Origin: Oscheius tipulae
Lineage: Eukaryota; Nematoda; Chromadorea; Rhabditida; Rhabditidae
Reading direction: 5' to 3'
DNA: 64,000 nt
Assembly (NCBI GenBank): GCA_037178975.1
Contig: JASJZH010000006.1
Coordinates: 8,866,001-8,930,000, forward strand
Each line of letters begins with the position of its first letter. Position 1 is the stretch's first letter. This document shows, piece after piece, positions 36,285 to 49,100 of the stretch. The position numbers and the translations under genes were made by a program. Below the pieces are notes generated by a model. It saw only the letters and a program-made list of their open reading frames with translations, was not told where the DNA came from and did no database searches.

Positions 36285-39200
36285 TTAGACGCGTTTTCGA
36301 TCTGGAGGGCGGGTTGGAGCACGACCGGTATCATCAATTTGAATGGAAGGAACACTGGGACCCGGAGTTCGTTCAGAGTCTTCACCACGCCAGTCGCCTC
36401 GTTTGAGCTCATCGAGTGGTGGGACTGGTCGCGAGCTGAAAATAGTGCTGTTCAAGCATACAATAGAACGCAAATTGGTCTTACCTTTGCCAGGAGCCCT
36501 GCTGCTCACTCCAAGACACACTTCTGGCTACCGGCAGACCTGGAGACTCCAGATGGGATATCTGACTTTCGTTCAAGACCATCAGAGAGCCCATGGGCAT
36601 TGTTGACGGGGTACGACCACCCATGTCCTGATTTGTTTGGATGAGTCTTTCCAAGTTGGTCAGTTTTTGGAGGATCTGATCCATTGTAGAGAGACGGTCT
36701 CCAATTTGTTCGAACTTGTTGCGCATCTCACTGCGGACGTTTTGGACCGAGCCCCATTCCTGAAAAAGGTTGTTGTACTAATAAGTTTCAGTCTCTCTAT
36801 GTCTTCGTCTCTTTTTCAGCCTCTCCGCACCTTGGTATTCTTCATGTCGGCGGTCCAACTTGTTCTAGATAGAGCATCCTCGTCCACAGTTTGACGCTTC
36901 TGAACCAATTGACTGCTCGAATCTATCAATATCTTACCAATAATGGTGGCCTTTTGCTTTTTGAGCCGAGCCTCGGTGAACGACCCAGGCTGTTGGTTGT
37001 TGTTTCATCAATCATGGAGTGCAGTGATGGAATCCTTGTCACTTCGCCATGTCGTTTGAGACCCTGAAAAAGATGTTTTCCTGAGCTCGCTATTAAAGGG
37101 TAGAGAAAGACTAAGAGACAGGAATGGACACAAACCTTTTCGATGTCGGCAAACATGGGACTTGGGAAGATTCTTGGCCCGTGACGTTCCCTCATCCGGA
37201 AGAGCAATTTCCGGACCGGATGGTCTGGTGGAAGAGTCAGCTTTTCGTTCTTTCGCTTAGCATCAAGTTCTTTTTCTCGTTTCACGTCAACGGTCTGAAT
37301 ATCACTAATTTGAAATCAGTCTTCAGAGATTACCCTGCGGAACTTCATCCTATGTGTCAGATTGTAAGTCAGTACAAGATTTCTTCCGAAAGAATTGGCG
37401 AAAGCTTTGTAGAAATGCAGCACTTCCATCAATTTGTCTTTTTTGATCATGTGCAAGTCGGTATAGGTTAGAGCACGGACGTTTGCCGCTGACTGTCCCG
37501 TTGACCCGTTGTTTTTCCAGAACTCGTCTCCGAACACGTCTCCTTTTCCTGAAGGACACCGTTCACATAAAAATAGATTATTTGTACCCAATATTGCCAC
37601 AACCTCATCGTCTTGTATTACTTCTAGTGATCCGCTAACCACGAACCAGAGAGCATCAACTGACTCTCCTGTGTGATAGAGTAGATCGCCTGGAGCCGCG
37701 TGATTGGACTTGAATACCCTGTAACCATCTGTATTTGAGAACAGCAAAGAGCTTAAAGTTACATTGCCAAAGATCTCAGACAGCCGTCAGAAGCCAGTCG
37801 GAAACAGGAGTGCTCATTGAAAACTTTTCTATTCAGATGGACGCAGATGTCAGCCTTCATGTCTTTCGGACAGTAGCTCAGAACCTGAAGTTTTTTGTGA
37901 GGAACTGACTCGCATAATCAACCTTTTGGGTGTCGATTCCCTTAGTCATCGCCCAAGTAGACACAACATAGTCCATGACTCTTTCCGCCAACTCTTTTGG
38001 AACTTCTTGCAGCCTGATGAATTCTCGAACATTGCTGATCATGTCGTGGTATCTGCACTTGATCGTTAACGGATATGTCACTATGAAGCATACCTGACAG
38101 TAGCTGAAGTCATTTGCTGGATAATTGTGGTCATGTGTCCGAAGATAGCGGCATAGAGCAGTGCCGCGACAATCATCATGCCCACTCCGAATATTTTCTC
38201 GCTGTCCGTGTTACAGGAGATGTTTCCGAAGCCAACAGTTGACATGCAGCTCATGGTGAAGTAGAGTGCTGGAATTATAATTTTATTAAAAGATATGGAA
38301 AGACAGAGAGACAGGCGAATCTTACATGAGATATAAGAGGCACTCCTTGATGGCCCCCCGACTAGCTTCGTCTTGTTTGACAAGTTGATATTATACGGTG
38401 ATTTGAGATCATTAGCCAAGCGGAAGAGCCAGCCGTCAGGAATTAGCGGATTGTCGAGCTGGAAAAGGAGATCTGTGAGCCGATTCAAATGAGCTCACCT
38501 TTAATCGGACTTCATACTCTCCTATCATAAACCAGATGCAGGCCAGCCAATGCGCCACCAGGACATATGCACAGAGGAGTAGAAGTAGGGTGGCAGCACC
38601 GTATTCGAGATAGTTGTCGAGTTTGCGAGCCACTCTTCCGAGACGCAGGAGACGAACGACTTTAAGTGCTGAGAACAGACTTCCTATCCTCTGGAATTAA
38701 AACAAACCATTGAGAAAACCACTCCGGGCTACCTCATCATCGCGCTTGAACATGTAGAAGATATCGTACGGTAGACATGAGAGCAGATCAATAAGAAACC
38801 ACGACTTGAAATAGTTTTGACGAATGACTGATGGATCTATCACAACCTAAATTCAGTTTTTATAAATTATCTTGAAATAGTCTATACCTCTCCACCCGGA
38901 CCAACGAAAGTAGTATGAAAATTTAATAGAATATCAGCGAAGAAAATGACATCGACGATTGAATCCATAAGTGCAAGTGAATCCATTCCCGAACCCGGAA
39001 TATCCCTAAAACATTGGTCACTCTTAAAAATGGGAAAGCAGTGCACATGACAACTAATCTTGCTTTGGGAAGCTGCAGCGACAATTAAGCAATAAAGTAG
39101 AGCTGTGAGCGGTGATGGGCGAAGACAAAGTGTTTGTGTGTAAAAAAAAAACCTCGATTGTAGGTAGAGCATTAACAAGCGGTTCATGCAAGAAAAGAAT

Positions 39201-42200
39201 TCAAACATGCGGGAAACAACGTATAAAAAATCACCTGAACGGCTGCATAAAGAACGGTTTAAGGCTAAAAACATAAAATTTAAGGGTTGCATGCCATTAA
39301 AACTAATTTTTTTGATAGGCATCTTTATCGTTCCCTTCTCTCCAACTTTATGATCTACTCCAAAACAGCAAGTTTCTAATTTAATTCTCCCGTGTTGAGA
39401 CCAACTTAACTTACACGTTTCGATTCAATAGGGTTAATTAGCGGTGATCGCATAAAGTGTACACTTCTTTTCCAACCTATATTTATCGTAAATGGGAAAA
39501 TTTAAAGCCTTCTATTGGAATCAAAAAAGTATTTTTCAATTATTGAAACTTGTATACCTACTGATTAGAGTTAAATCTTAAGTGGTTTCTGAGCTTGTGC
39601 CGAGTGTATGCTGGGATTTAAGGAAAAAGTGTTAGTTTCACCTACAACTCAAAACAGTTGGGGGTTATCCATTATGCATGCATGACCGGTGCCATTTACA
39701 GGTCTTTAGTGAGAAAGTGACAGAGTTTGATTAGAATGTTTTGGATTCAGTTCTATTAAGATTTATGGGCAGACAATAGAGTAACTTACCTATTTTTGAA
39801 GGAAATATTATACGGTACGATGAAGGCAGTGTACATTGTTAGACCGAGTATCGACCAGTCCCATATTGTCTTGAATGTAGAGTAGTGAAGAATGATATGC
39901 GGTGACGTTTTTGGTGTCTCTTGCCGGTATTGAGGTAACATGTCACCGCCGAGGTTCATCACCTAGAAAAAAAAAACCATTTTCACGACGTTTTCAGTTA
40001 AGTGTGCACTATTTTTGTGTATATATAGTGCAACACTACATTTTAGAAGTCTACATTTCTAGCAGGATAGTAAGGTGATGCTGCATGCTGTGAGGAAATG
40101 GTACTCTGTGACACAATCCCGCATAATACTCGAGATTGAGACCGCGGTTCCTTTCTAAAATGCATTTTTGTTGCAAAACCCGGAAAACTCCATTTTTCCA
40201 CCCAATATGGGTCTCTGTTGGCTCAAATGATCGTGTGAATGTGGCAACCCGGCTTTTAAATAGAGTAGGAGCGGGAAGAGACCTTGATAACCTGGTTGAA
40301 GTTGCTCGAAGATGGTGCCGACGCCTTATGCAGATCTTTCGTCTCGATTTGATTGAATTGCTGCTTTGACTTGGCAATCCTCGCGATTTGAAGAATCCTC
40401 GACAGACCTAAAAAAATATTCATTATATCTCGTCTGGTCTCTTTTCAGGTTCGAGACGATAAATCAGAGCCTTATTGGGTTTTACGATCTCGTTTTTAAG
40501 TAACAATTACTAAAGAACTCGCGTAGGAAGCAAACTATCAAAATCACAAGAAAATCTGGCTTAGAAATTTTCCAAAACACTTACCTTTGTTGTTTTCATC
40601 GTCCAGAGGCTGTTTCAATGGTGTGATGTCCTTGAACTGACAGAGATACAAGACTACAGTATCCTTATCGTTCTTGATAGGAGCAAGGTGGACCAACAAC
40701 CATATTGGTGTTTCTAAAGTCGTGTTACTCTTTTTTCAAAAAGAATTCACTAACTGTTCTTTTTGCATAGACCAATTTCCGCTTGATCCGTCCTGGCATT
40801 ATCCAGTGCACTCTGTATTCGAGCCAAGCTCCCGGGTTCGCCGTGATCTCCGTGCATGAATGCCAGTCTAAAGTAGGTAAGGTAACTAAGGTATCTCTAC
40901 TATCTCTACTATATATAAAGAGTCTCTACTATATATAAAGAGCAACCGTCTCCGTCCGTCCGAAGCCTTTTGCGTTTGAACAAAAATGCTTACGCAACAA
41001 CGAAATTTCCATTATTTATCAATTTTCTCGGTGTTATCGTGACTTTTTGGGGTTTTTGACGTTTGCAAACCAAATAGAATGCTTACTTTGTCATAAGGTG
41101 ATGAGAAAAAGAGGGAAAACATGGAGAAATCACAACAAAAAAGGTGGGAAGCTAAAAATTCGGGTACGCAAAGTGGCGTTACAGTATGCCAAATTCCCTC
41201 CCAAAAATCGTTTCCACTGTTTTGTCCACTTTTTCATTCTTTTTGTCTCTTTCGTTTTCTCGGATTACTTTTTCGCAAAATTACATCGCAGAGCACTAAA
41301 ACCAGTTACTCGCCGGGCTCTACAACAGGTTGCAGAAGAATTTCGACTGAGAAAAATGTTAGAAAATGTGAAGCATTGCAATAATTATTATTCTCTTATG
41401 ACTATTCGCTCCCCTCTGTGACAGCGATATAGACGATATTCAGCTGATTTTACCATAGCATTGATCGGTAGAGAGGGTAGCGCAACCCGAACAAAATCGA
41501 CGTAGGGACCCTTTGTCAAACTCCAAAACGGTCATGAAAATGAGAGGAGTAGCGGTAGCCAACAGGATCAGAGACACATTGTAGGAGAGAGGGGGGATAG
41601 TGCTAAAAAAACTTTCATCGAATTGATCCAATTGGATCAATGAGCGAGAACTCTTCGGAGGAATAGCTGAGAGTAAAACAGTCAATCAGCTGAAAGATGA
41701 GTCTGTCTACCACGTAAGTCAGTCAAGTTACGAAAATGTGTATGCAGCACCCAAAATTCCAAAGTTTCTCACTCTCCATGTTATCGTGATTTTTAGGATA
41801 GGGAAGGGAACGCGCAGCCTGAGCGAAATCAACAGAAGTTTGTCAAACGCAAAACGATTGTGGAAAGGACGGGTCACCGTAAATCGCGTGAAAATCACAA
41901 GAGTGACCATTTGGAGGCGGAGAAATAGTCTCTCAAAAATTTTTCATGGTAGGGATTCACTTGGGCCCTGTGGGAAAAGGAATTCTCTATAGCTACGAGA
42001 GGAACAATTCATGAAATGGAAGACGAGTCTGCCTACCGTTAAAGCGTCAGACAAGTTTCTAACAGATTCTTTTGATTGCTCTTAGTTTTGACACTTCGTC
42101 ACCCCTAACTTTATCCAGAGCAACGTCGCAGATTGACAACTTTTACAGCATTTCCCTAATGCTTCTGTAGCTAAAATTTTATGGCGGCGACAGATGGTCT

Positions 42201-42812
42201 AGATATAGAACAAAAACTTTAAAAAAAAATCTACAGCGGCGTCGACAGACGGCGCAGCCGGCTGGTACTTTATTAAAATAGCGAGGCTCTCACCCGTACT
42301 ACCTCAAAGACTTCACAAATTTCTATCTGTCTCGGCAGCCGGACACCATCTCCTTCAAAAGGTATAGCAACATCACGCCTCACCCGTAACAACTCGTCTC
42401 TCTTAGAAACTCGGTCAAATACTGTCTCACATCTCAACTACTTGATCACATGTACCATCCAAATTGTAGCAAAGTCTCACCGTACTATACCTTCCAAATG
42501 CTTATCCGTACTCTCGGCAGCCAGACATACGCCAACTTTCTCAGAATGTCAGTTCCCTATCCTTGTACTTCACTTACGAGCATGGCTTCTGCATGATTTC
42601 AGCTCTTGTGTAGCCGACCAGTTTACTGAAGCCGTCATTGCAGTAGACAATGGGATAGTCGACTATTTGAGCGTTAGCGAGGATGAAGGACGTGTCTGAA
42701 CAGGTTCATATATCGGAATAATATGAAAAGTACCGGCATTGTTACATCGTCTGATGACATTCTCGAGGAATGTGTTCTGCGGGGCTACGAGTCCTCGCTT
42801 GGCGACGACCAT
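36285..42812 (-). CDS. egl-2: EAG-type voltage-gated potassium channel (KCNH1/Kv10)
   Basis: Twenty exons join to 948 aa. Plus coordinates from the start: 42734-42812, 42578-42695, 40755-40867, 40585-40713, 40283-40407, 39790-39962, 38888-39005, 38733-38846, 38499-38690, 38326-38458, 38094-38268, 37923-38052, 37763-37884, 37588-37718, 37334-37548, 37136-37294, 36938-37063, 36831-36899, 36485-36759 and 36285-36435. The N-terminus [18 protein letters not shown] and PAS domain ([31 protein letters not shown]) are diagnostic of EAG. S4 reads [16 protein letters not shown], the selectivity filter TVGFGN, and S6 [15 protein letters not shown]. The C-linker and cyclic-nucleotide-binding-homology domain contain [20 protein letters not shown] and [13 protein letters not shown]-terminal coiled coil follows ([20 protein letters not shown]). 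In worms egl-2 acts in muscle and neurons. Confidence 0.95.
40903..40942 (+). repeat. 20-bp perfect tandem duplication
   Basis: tctctactatatataaagag occurs twice head to tail (40903-40922 and 40923-40942), followed by caaccgtctccgtccgtccg. It lies in a large intron of the EAG gene. The motif resembles termini of non-autonomous transposons, but no second end is identified. Confidence 0.75.
41460..42060 (+). repeat. Diverged direct repeat, two copies of about 260 bp
   Basis: Block A (about 41460-41725) and block B (about 41800-42060) share ordered segments, for example agcgcaacccgaacaaaatcg versus cgcgcagcctgagcgaaatc, ttgtcaaactccaaaacg versus ttgtcaaacgcaaaacga, and gagtctgtctaccacg versus gagtctgcctaccgtt. 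They lie in the 1.7-kb EAG intron 40868-42577. Nothing else is recognised in that intron. Confidence 0.6.
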
Positions 42813-45800
42813 ACCCTCACATAAAAGCGCGGGATCTGAAGTTGAAAGTTGTAGAGAAAATGAACAGACAGTTTATGAAAACAGGAGGAAATTTGTTAAA
42901 TGGAGCGCGTCGGTCACAGCAATAGAGAACCCGAAAACAATTTCTACGCGGAAAGACCAATGGGTCCCTTCCTTTGAAGAAATGTGACTCTCTCACTCAG
43001 TTTGGGACCACAAATTGGTGGTTCGAAGTTGCGAGAGAAGCAAAGTAGAACTTTGAAAAGGCAGGTACACAATCCACGCGAGGAGAAGCAACACCAGAGC
43101 ATTAGTCTTGTATTGAATTGGGTATTGAATGTCTCGGGATCATAAATCCCCGCCAGTTAGTGCACATGAGAGCCCCGACACACAGGCACATTTACGCAAA
43201 TCCAAATAATTACGAGTAATGTTCTTACACCCTAATTGGTTTCCGTGTACACTTGGAAGTCGCCAGTGGACACTATGAGAAGGACACGAAGATAGCAGAA
43301 AAAAAAATGGGTCCTTTTTTTTTAGCAAAACACTGTCAGTTTGTCCCTGTCACTGTGCCAATCTGTTAACTCACTTCCTGCCCTGGACTGTTAAATTGTC
43401 TCCGCTAACTCGGCATCAATATACATCAGTTCCCACTATAGTGGAGTCTGGTAACTTGCCACACTCTAACTATTTTTAAGTCAAATACTGACACACTGTT
43501 TCTGTCAACTACCAAAACTACGTTCTTGGTTCGTATAAAAAATTTAACTTCAAGGACATGGAATATTTGGAATAGTGTCAACTGACAGAGATACAGATAA
43601 CAATGTGCATAATAGTGTGATGTATAGAGATTGACATCGCTGTCTCATTGTGTCTCTTCCTTCAGCTGTTTTTGACTACTTCCAGAGCGACTTTCTGGAC
43701 CAAACAACATGTAATGGTGTTAAGAGAAAAGTGCGCATGGAAAAGCTTAACAGCAGAGGCGCTCAATTTCGCCTCCTTAGAATTAGAACTCACCAGCATG
43801 GCACGGATTAGCGGATTAGACAAACGCTTTTCATGTATGCGTTGTGTATGCATGCGTGCTACAACAGGAAGTGCCAAACTCGGGATGGGGGGAACGGACG
43901 ACCAACTTATTCTGGAAAGTGTGAAAGCCGGAAATGGAGAGCTGAAGCACAAAGGTGCGACAGCCAGGATGGAGGCGCCGGATCAGGTGGGACAAATAAT
44001 TCAGAGAGTCGGCCCGGGCCTCAACACGCGACATCTGGCATCGCAGAGAGGAAAGTGCGTGGGGGAGATAGAGTCAAGCCGGCTGTAGTTAGCTATGAAT
44101 GAAAGCGTGTTAGAGAGGTGAGAACAGTTGAAAGACACACAGTGGCTCTACCTCCCATGCTTTCAGTTTTGTTTCTGGCCGCTAAGATCGCTAGAGACTC
44201 TGCTCGTTAGAAGGGCGCCCATAATGGGACGAACTAATTCCGTTACTCTCTCCCAGGGAGCACTTTCTCTCAGACCTTTTTTGAGGCCAAAGCGACGTAT
44301 GGGCCCCATATCTTTTTGAGAGACAGAGAAAGACACCGATTAGGCATGTAGTCAGGAAGTTGAAGCAACACGTGTATGTGCGAGTGCGAGAGTGGCAAAA
44401 ATAGCTAGTCCTCTTGTTTCCGACTCCTGGTATAAACAGATTATCTCACCTCGTCCTTGCTCAATAGAAGATTAGTCCAGCTTTCTCTGGAAGAGTCTTT
44501 GTCAGCGAAATGGCCCCAAAGGGGCGGTTCTTAATACTGTTACCCCCTGAATTGCTACTACCGTAGGAAAAATGACAGGTACTCAACATGAACGGGCATG
44601 CTGTATAGGTGTACCGGATGGGGTGTAATCAGGGATAATTGTCGGTGTCTACGATTGTTAGATCTGATAGCCAGGTAGCCTGGACAGTGCCGTCTGAATA
44701 GAGTTCATTTAGCCGCCCAGGGACTGGTAATTTATAGAATGCGTGTCAATGAAATAGACGCCTCAAATCGAGAAAAACGAGAAGAAAGAAACGACCAATG
44801 TCGAAGACGGACTTAATTGCCTGTTAGGGAGGGGAGAAGGAAGGTGGGTTGCGTCTCGGGACCAAGACGGAAAAGCTTCCACCAACCCCAGGTTAATCAA
44901 CTAAACGTAGACGGATCAATTGCCTGCTGCCGGGGTTTGGAAGACGAAAAAAAAAAGTTGGCTCTCGAAGTTGTGAAAGCGCGAGGTTGGTGAACAGGGG
45001 AACAAAAACTCATCTGTTGCTCATTCACGGGAGCAGATAAGGAGCATCAGCACTGCAGCGGTGGCAGCATGTGGGCCCGGTTGCCCGGGTGACAACACCG
45101 GCTGCTCGTCTGACCCCTCAGGCCACCTTGCGCGGAGCTCTAATCACCCTTAATCACTGTATATGACAATTCGTCTGGTTATCAGAGTGTGTTGACACAG
45201 AGAAATAAAAGCCTCCTGCATGTCATCTTATGATGAGAAAGAGAAACGTAGACTCAATGCCAAGTTCAGGTCAAAAATTTTCGTGCCATAGCTTTGATGC
45301 TAAAAACGTGTGTATGTATTTATGCAAATTACCTTAGACCTTTTATAACGTGCATCAAAACACGCAAAATTTAGATCATTTTAAATAAAGAGGTGCCCCT
45401 TGTATCCTCATCGAACTTACAAAAGCATGCTATAAAAAATTAGTCATACAACTGGTAGGATTTTACCGTAAAAAAATAGGTGTAGACATTTGTTCGTAGC
45501 TTGCTGTACTTTTTTTATGTAGTGGTTTAGGCTCATATACTACACTAACTTTTGAAATGTAGATGAGTCACCTAATATAAGTTATGACATTCGAAATATC
45601 GCAGAAAGTGCCCGTGTCCTTAGTCTATTTTGAAGGTGCAAACACCTGCGTCAGTGAAATTGCATAGTAGACCATCTGCCGGGAGGTGAGAATAAAGGAG
45701 GGATAACTACCGTAAAACTCGATGTCACACTTGTTTTTTAACCCAAAGTTCACGTCTTTCAGAGCAGACCACGAACCGTGATAAAAATCTGAGGGGGAGA

Positions 45801-46105
45801 GACAATTTCCAAGAAGATTTTTTTTTAGTAAAGCTGTCGTGTGTGGGAGATGACAAACAATCAGAGCTTCCTTTGGACGAGCACTAATCACTGAACTTGT
45901 CCGACAAAGAATCGTAAAACTGTTCCATTTTTGAGCATCATGAAGTAAGCGAAACCTCCTTATCCAGCAGATCATCTCACCCATTTTCCAAAAAGATTCC
46001 AAAGCTGGTAAAAGTTCATTGAAGATACTAGGCAAGGATGAAATATAATCTGTGTGCAATATGTGGCAGTGTACTCGTAAAGTAGTGATAGGCATGGTTA
46101 TAATC
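42813..46105 (-). other. Upstream region of EAG and spacer, one unrecognised ORF
   Basis: The only long open frame with possible content is 45625-46095 on the minus strand (156 codons), which begins 11 bp after the Kunitz/EGF stop. It contains SWSALKDVNFGLKNKCDIEF and several cysteines, but no motif I know. It may be chance or a further exon. The rest, including the frames at 43.6-44.1 kb on both strands, looks non-coding. Confidence 0.35.
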
Positions 46106-49100
46106 TTACAGCAGTGCAGACAGCAACAGAACTAGCGGAATGGTAGAGGATCTATCAAAGTTCGCATTTTCCTTTTCTTTGGCAGCAGCCGCGGCTGCTT
46201 CAGCAGCTTCAGCCTCCTTTTTCTTCATCTCCTCCTCTTGCGCCTTCTCAGCCGCAGCAGCCTCTTCCTTGGCTTTCTCCTCAGCGGAAACCTTCTCCTT
46301 CTCTTCCCGCTCCCGTTTCTTCGTGGCAGGATCTAAAAACGATGTCACATGACCCATTCTGACATCTTACCTTTGTAAGGTTCATCTGCTGGAGGAGCTG
46401 TAGGTGTCTTCTTCTGGGTTCCGAGCCTCTGCTTCATCTGCTGAACCCATTCTTCTTTTCCACTGCTAACCAGCTCAACCTGCTTTCCGTATCTTTCCTC
46501 GGGAGGACTTGAACCGATCGCTGGAACGATCACATGACAACTTTTAGGAACACATACCAATATCACAATTCTTGCCACCGAAACCTTCCCTGCAATCACA
46601 GAAGTAAGTGCTGAATCCACTAGTCGTCCGACAAGTGCCGTTATTGAGACAGGGGTTAGTTTCACAAGGTTCTAAAAATTGTTAGGGGAAAAGTTTTGAA
46701 AGTTCACTTTGATCACATATCGGCCCGCCGAAACCGGATGCGCAGAAACACTCGAAAGACGTTTTACCCTTTTCTACTTTGGCTTGACACGTAGCACCGT
46801 TAAGACAAGGACTCTTGGCACAGGGGTCATTGTCTGTAATTGTATTTTAGTTACAAAAAAAGTATAACTTACCCATCTTTTGCTCGCAATTGTTCCCCGT
46901 GTAGCCGGGCTTGCATTTGCAGTAGTACGTGTTCTTCTTCCAGACCCACACACAGACGCCGTCGTTTTCGCAAGGCTCCTCTTCAATGCATTGGTCGGTC
47001 GTATTCGGCCCTAGTAGGTAGTCTTCGCTGAGAGAGAACACGAAATCTTACTATACATTTCAGCGAGAGCCTCGACCATCCGATGCTTGTCGTTGTTGTG
47101 CCAGGGTTTCTTTGCTAAAAACTTCTGTGAGAACCTCTGTCATCTATCTTACGATCTTTCGTTGCCGGATCGGCGCATGTGATTCTGCATGAGGCTTCAT
47201 CTTGGAATATGTTCTGGCTGTCTCCTCGACATCCATCATACCAAAAGGGCACGCATTGCTGGAAGAAATGACAGGGGTTCGATAACGGATGAGAAGCACG
47301 GATTACTCACTTTGGAGTTACGATCAAAGTACCACTGCTGGCGCCAACGGCCTCCATTGCATTGGTTTTTATACTTTTCGTCAAAGTCCACCAAACAAGC
47401 TCCTAGAAATGACCTCTATTAGGGGGATGCCAGACCACACACACTAACTCGATTTGTACATTGGCTGCGACTCGCATAGCCACTGGCAAGTGAGAGCGTC
47501 TTCAAACATGTTGCGAGAGTCGGATCGACAGCCATCAAACCTGAAAACTAGGGTCAATTCTACTATCTCAAGCACTGTTGTATGTTTATCGGTCACCTCT
47601 AACCAAAATAGGCAAATCGAAGGTTTTCAAAAGATTGGGTGTCATGTCATTTTCAAAGTTCAAGTCACTACACTGCTTCTGGCTTTGTTGTAAATCACAG
47701 AAACATATTGACAAGAAGTATCTTCAACAAAATGACAGAGTGATAGAGAAACTGACAAGTTTCGGGCCTTTCACAAGTTCGCATATAAATTTGGTCTGTA
47801 TGTAAAGCCAGATACATTTCACTCAACGCTATCCAAAAATGATTATTCTAATGCGTTTTACGCATTTTTAAAAACCACAAAATCTTCCAACTTACCAAAA
47901 CTGACGACATGTAAGAGAGGCATGGTCAAAGTAGTATCGTTGTTGCCACTGGCCTGTAAAATAGTCATAGAGATATTCCAGGCTGTAAACCATACCATTT
48001 GAGCACTGATTCCTATAGTTGAGATCAAACTTGTCCCAGCAGACTTCTGAACGAGAATTGACAGAACGAAATAAATAGACTAGTAGTAGGGTAACTATCC
48101 GGAAGTCGAGTGGAAAGACACGGGGACACGTGAAATCACGGCTGGCCATAGCATGTCCGTGTTATAAGAGCGATGACATTGATCGCCGGCGCTTTATCCT
48201 CCAGAGGATCGGGGTGGCTTCCAGGCTCGAGGTGCGCGGGCTACTCCGGACGCCGCACAACAGCAAAGCACAGCCACAAAGTCAATCGCCACCAAGGGCG
48301 GAGCCACAATGCGCCGGAAGCGGAGTCCACGTTCGCGGCTGCGGGCCTCGAAGCTGTACGCAACTTGTAAGGGGGTGTCCGACTGGTGTTCGCGTTCAGA
48401 GCACTTAGCCATATACCTTAGGTGTCTTAATGCATCAGAAATCCCTGTGTCAAATGCTTGACTAGTGACGTGAAAAAGAGACAAAATAACCAGTCTAGTC
48501 CCTATTTCAAAACCTTTCCGAATCACTCCCTTGGGAACACCAGAAAAAAGCTCTGCAGAGCCGGAAACACCTCGGCCCATTGTCTCCAAAGGAACAACTT
48601 CCATTCAAGATTTAAAGTGCAGGCAATTTGCATGCTAGAAGCTCCTTTGGCTGGCGCACTTACCAGCTCTAGTGAGGACATTAGTCTCCTCACACATCGT
48701 GGTACAAGACTCGTATTCGGAGAAAATGTTTCGAGACTTTCCCTTGCATCCGTCGTACCAGAACTGCATGCAACTGAAAGTAGACCAAAATTTCTGATTT
48801 TAATAAGGTCGAACGTTTTAGATTCGTGATCAAGATAGTAATGAGGGCGCCAGTTCTCTCTGCCACAAGTCTCTGCATATCCATAGTCGTATTTGTCCAG
48901 ACAGGCGTCTGGAAAAGGTAGATAGAAACCAACGCCGGCCTACTTTTGCTCTTGGTACAATTGTACCCATTGCCCGCGTAACCTGTCAGACAGGTACAGA
49001 TATAGGAGCCTTCTCGATTGATGCACTCTGCGTTCCGATCGCAGACGTGTGGAATCTTCAGGCATTCATTGACATCTAAATAAAAACGCTAAGTGGCTCT

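Noticed and set aside
41047-41421. 124-codon ORF in the EAG intron
   Set aside because: Low-complexity, basic translation in a repeat-bearing intron; no domain is visible.
43648-44102. 146-codon plus-strand ORF and its neighbours
   Set aside because: Three overlapping frames of similar length are open at the same place, with no motif, no splice support and no homology I recognise.
46140-46352. Plus-strand alanine/serine-rich 70-codon ORF
   Set aside because: It is the antisense of the Kunitz/EGF stalk exon, whose frame joins 20 upstream exons.
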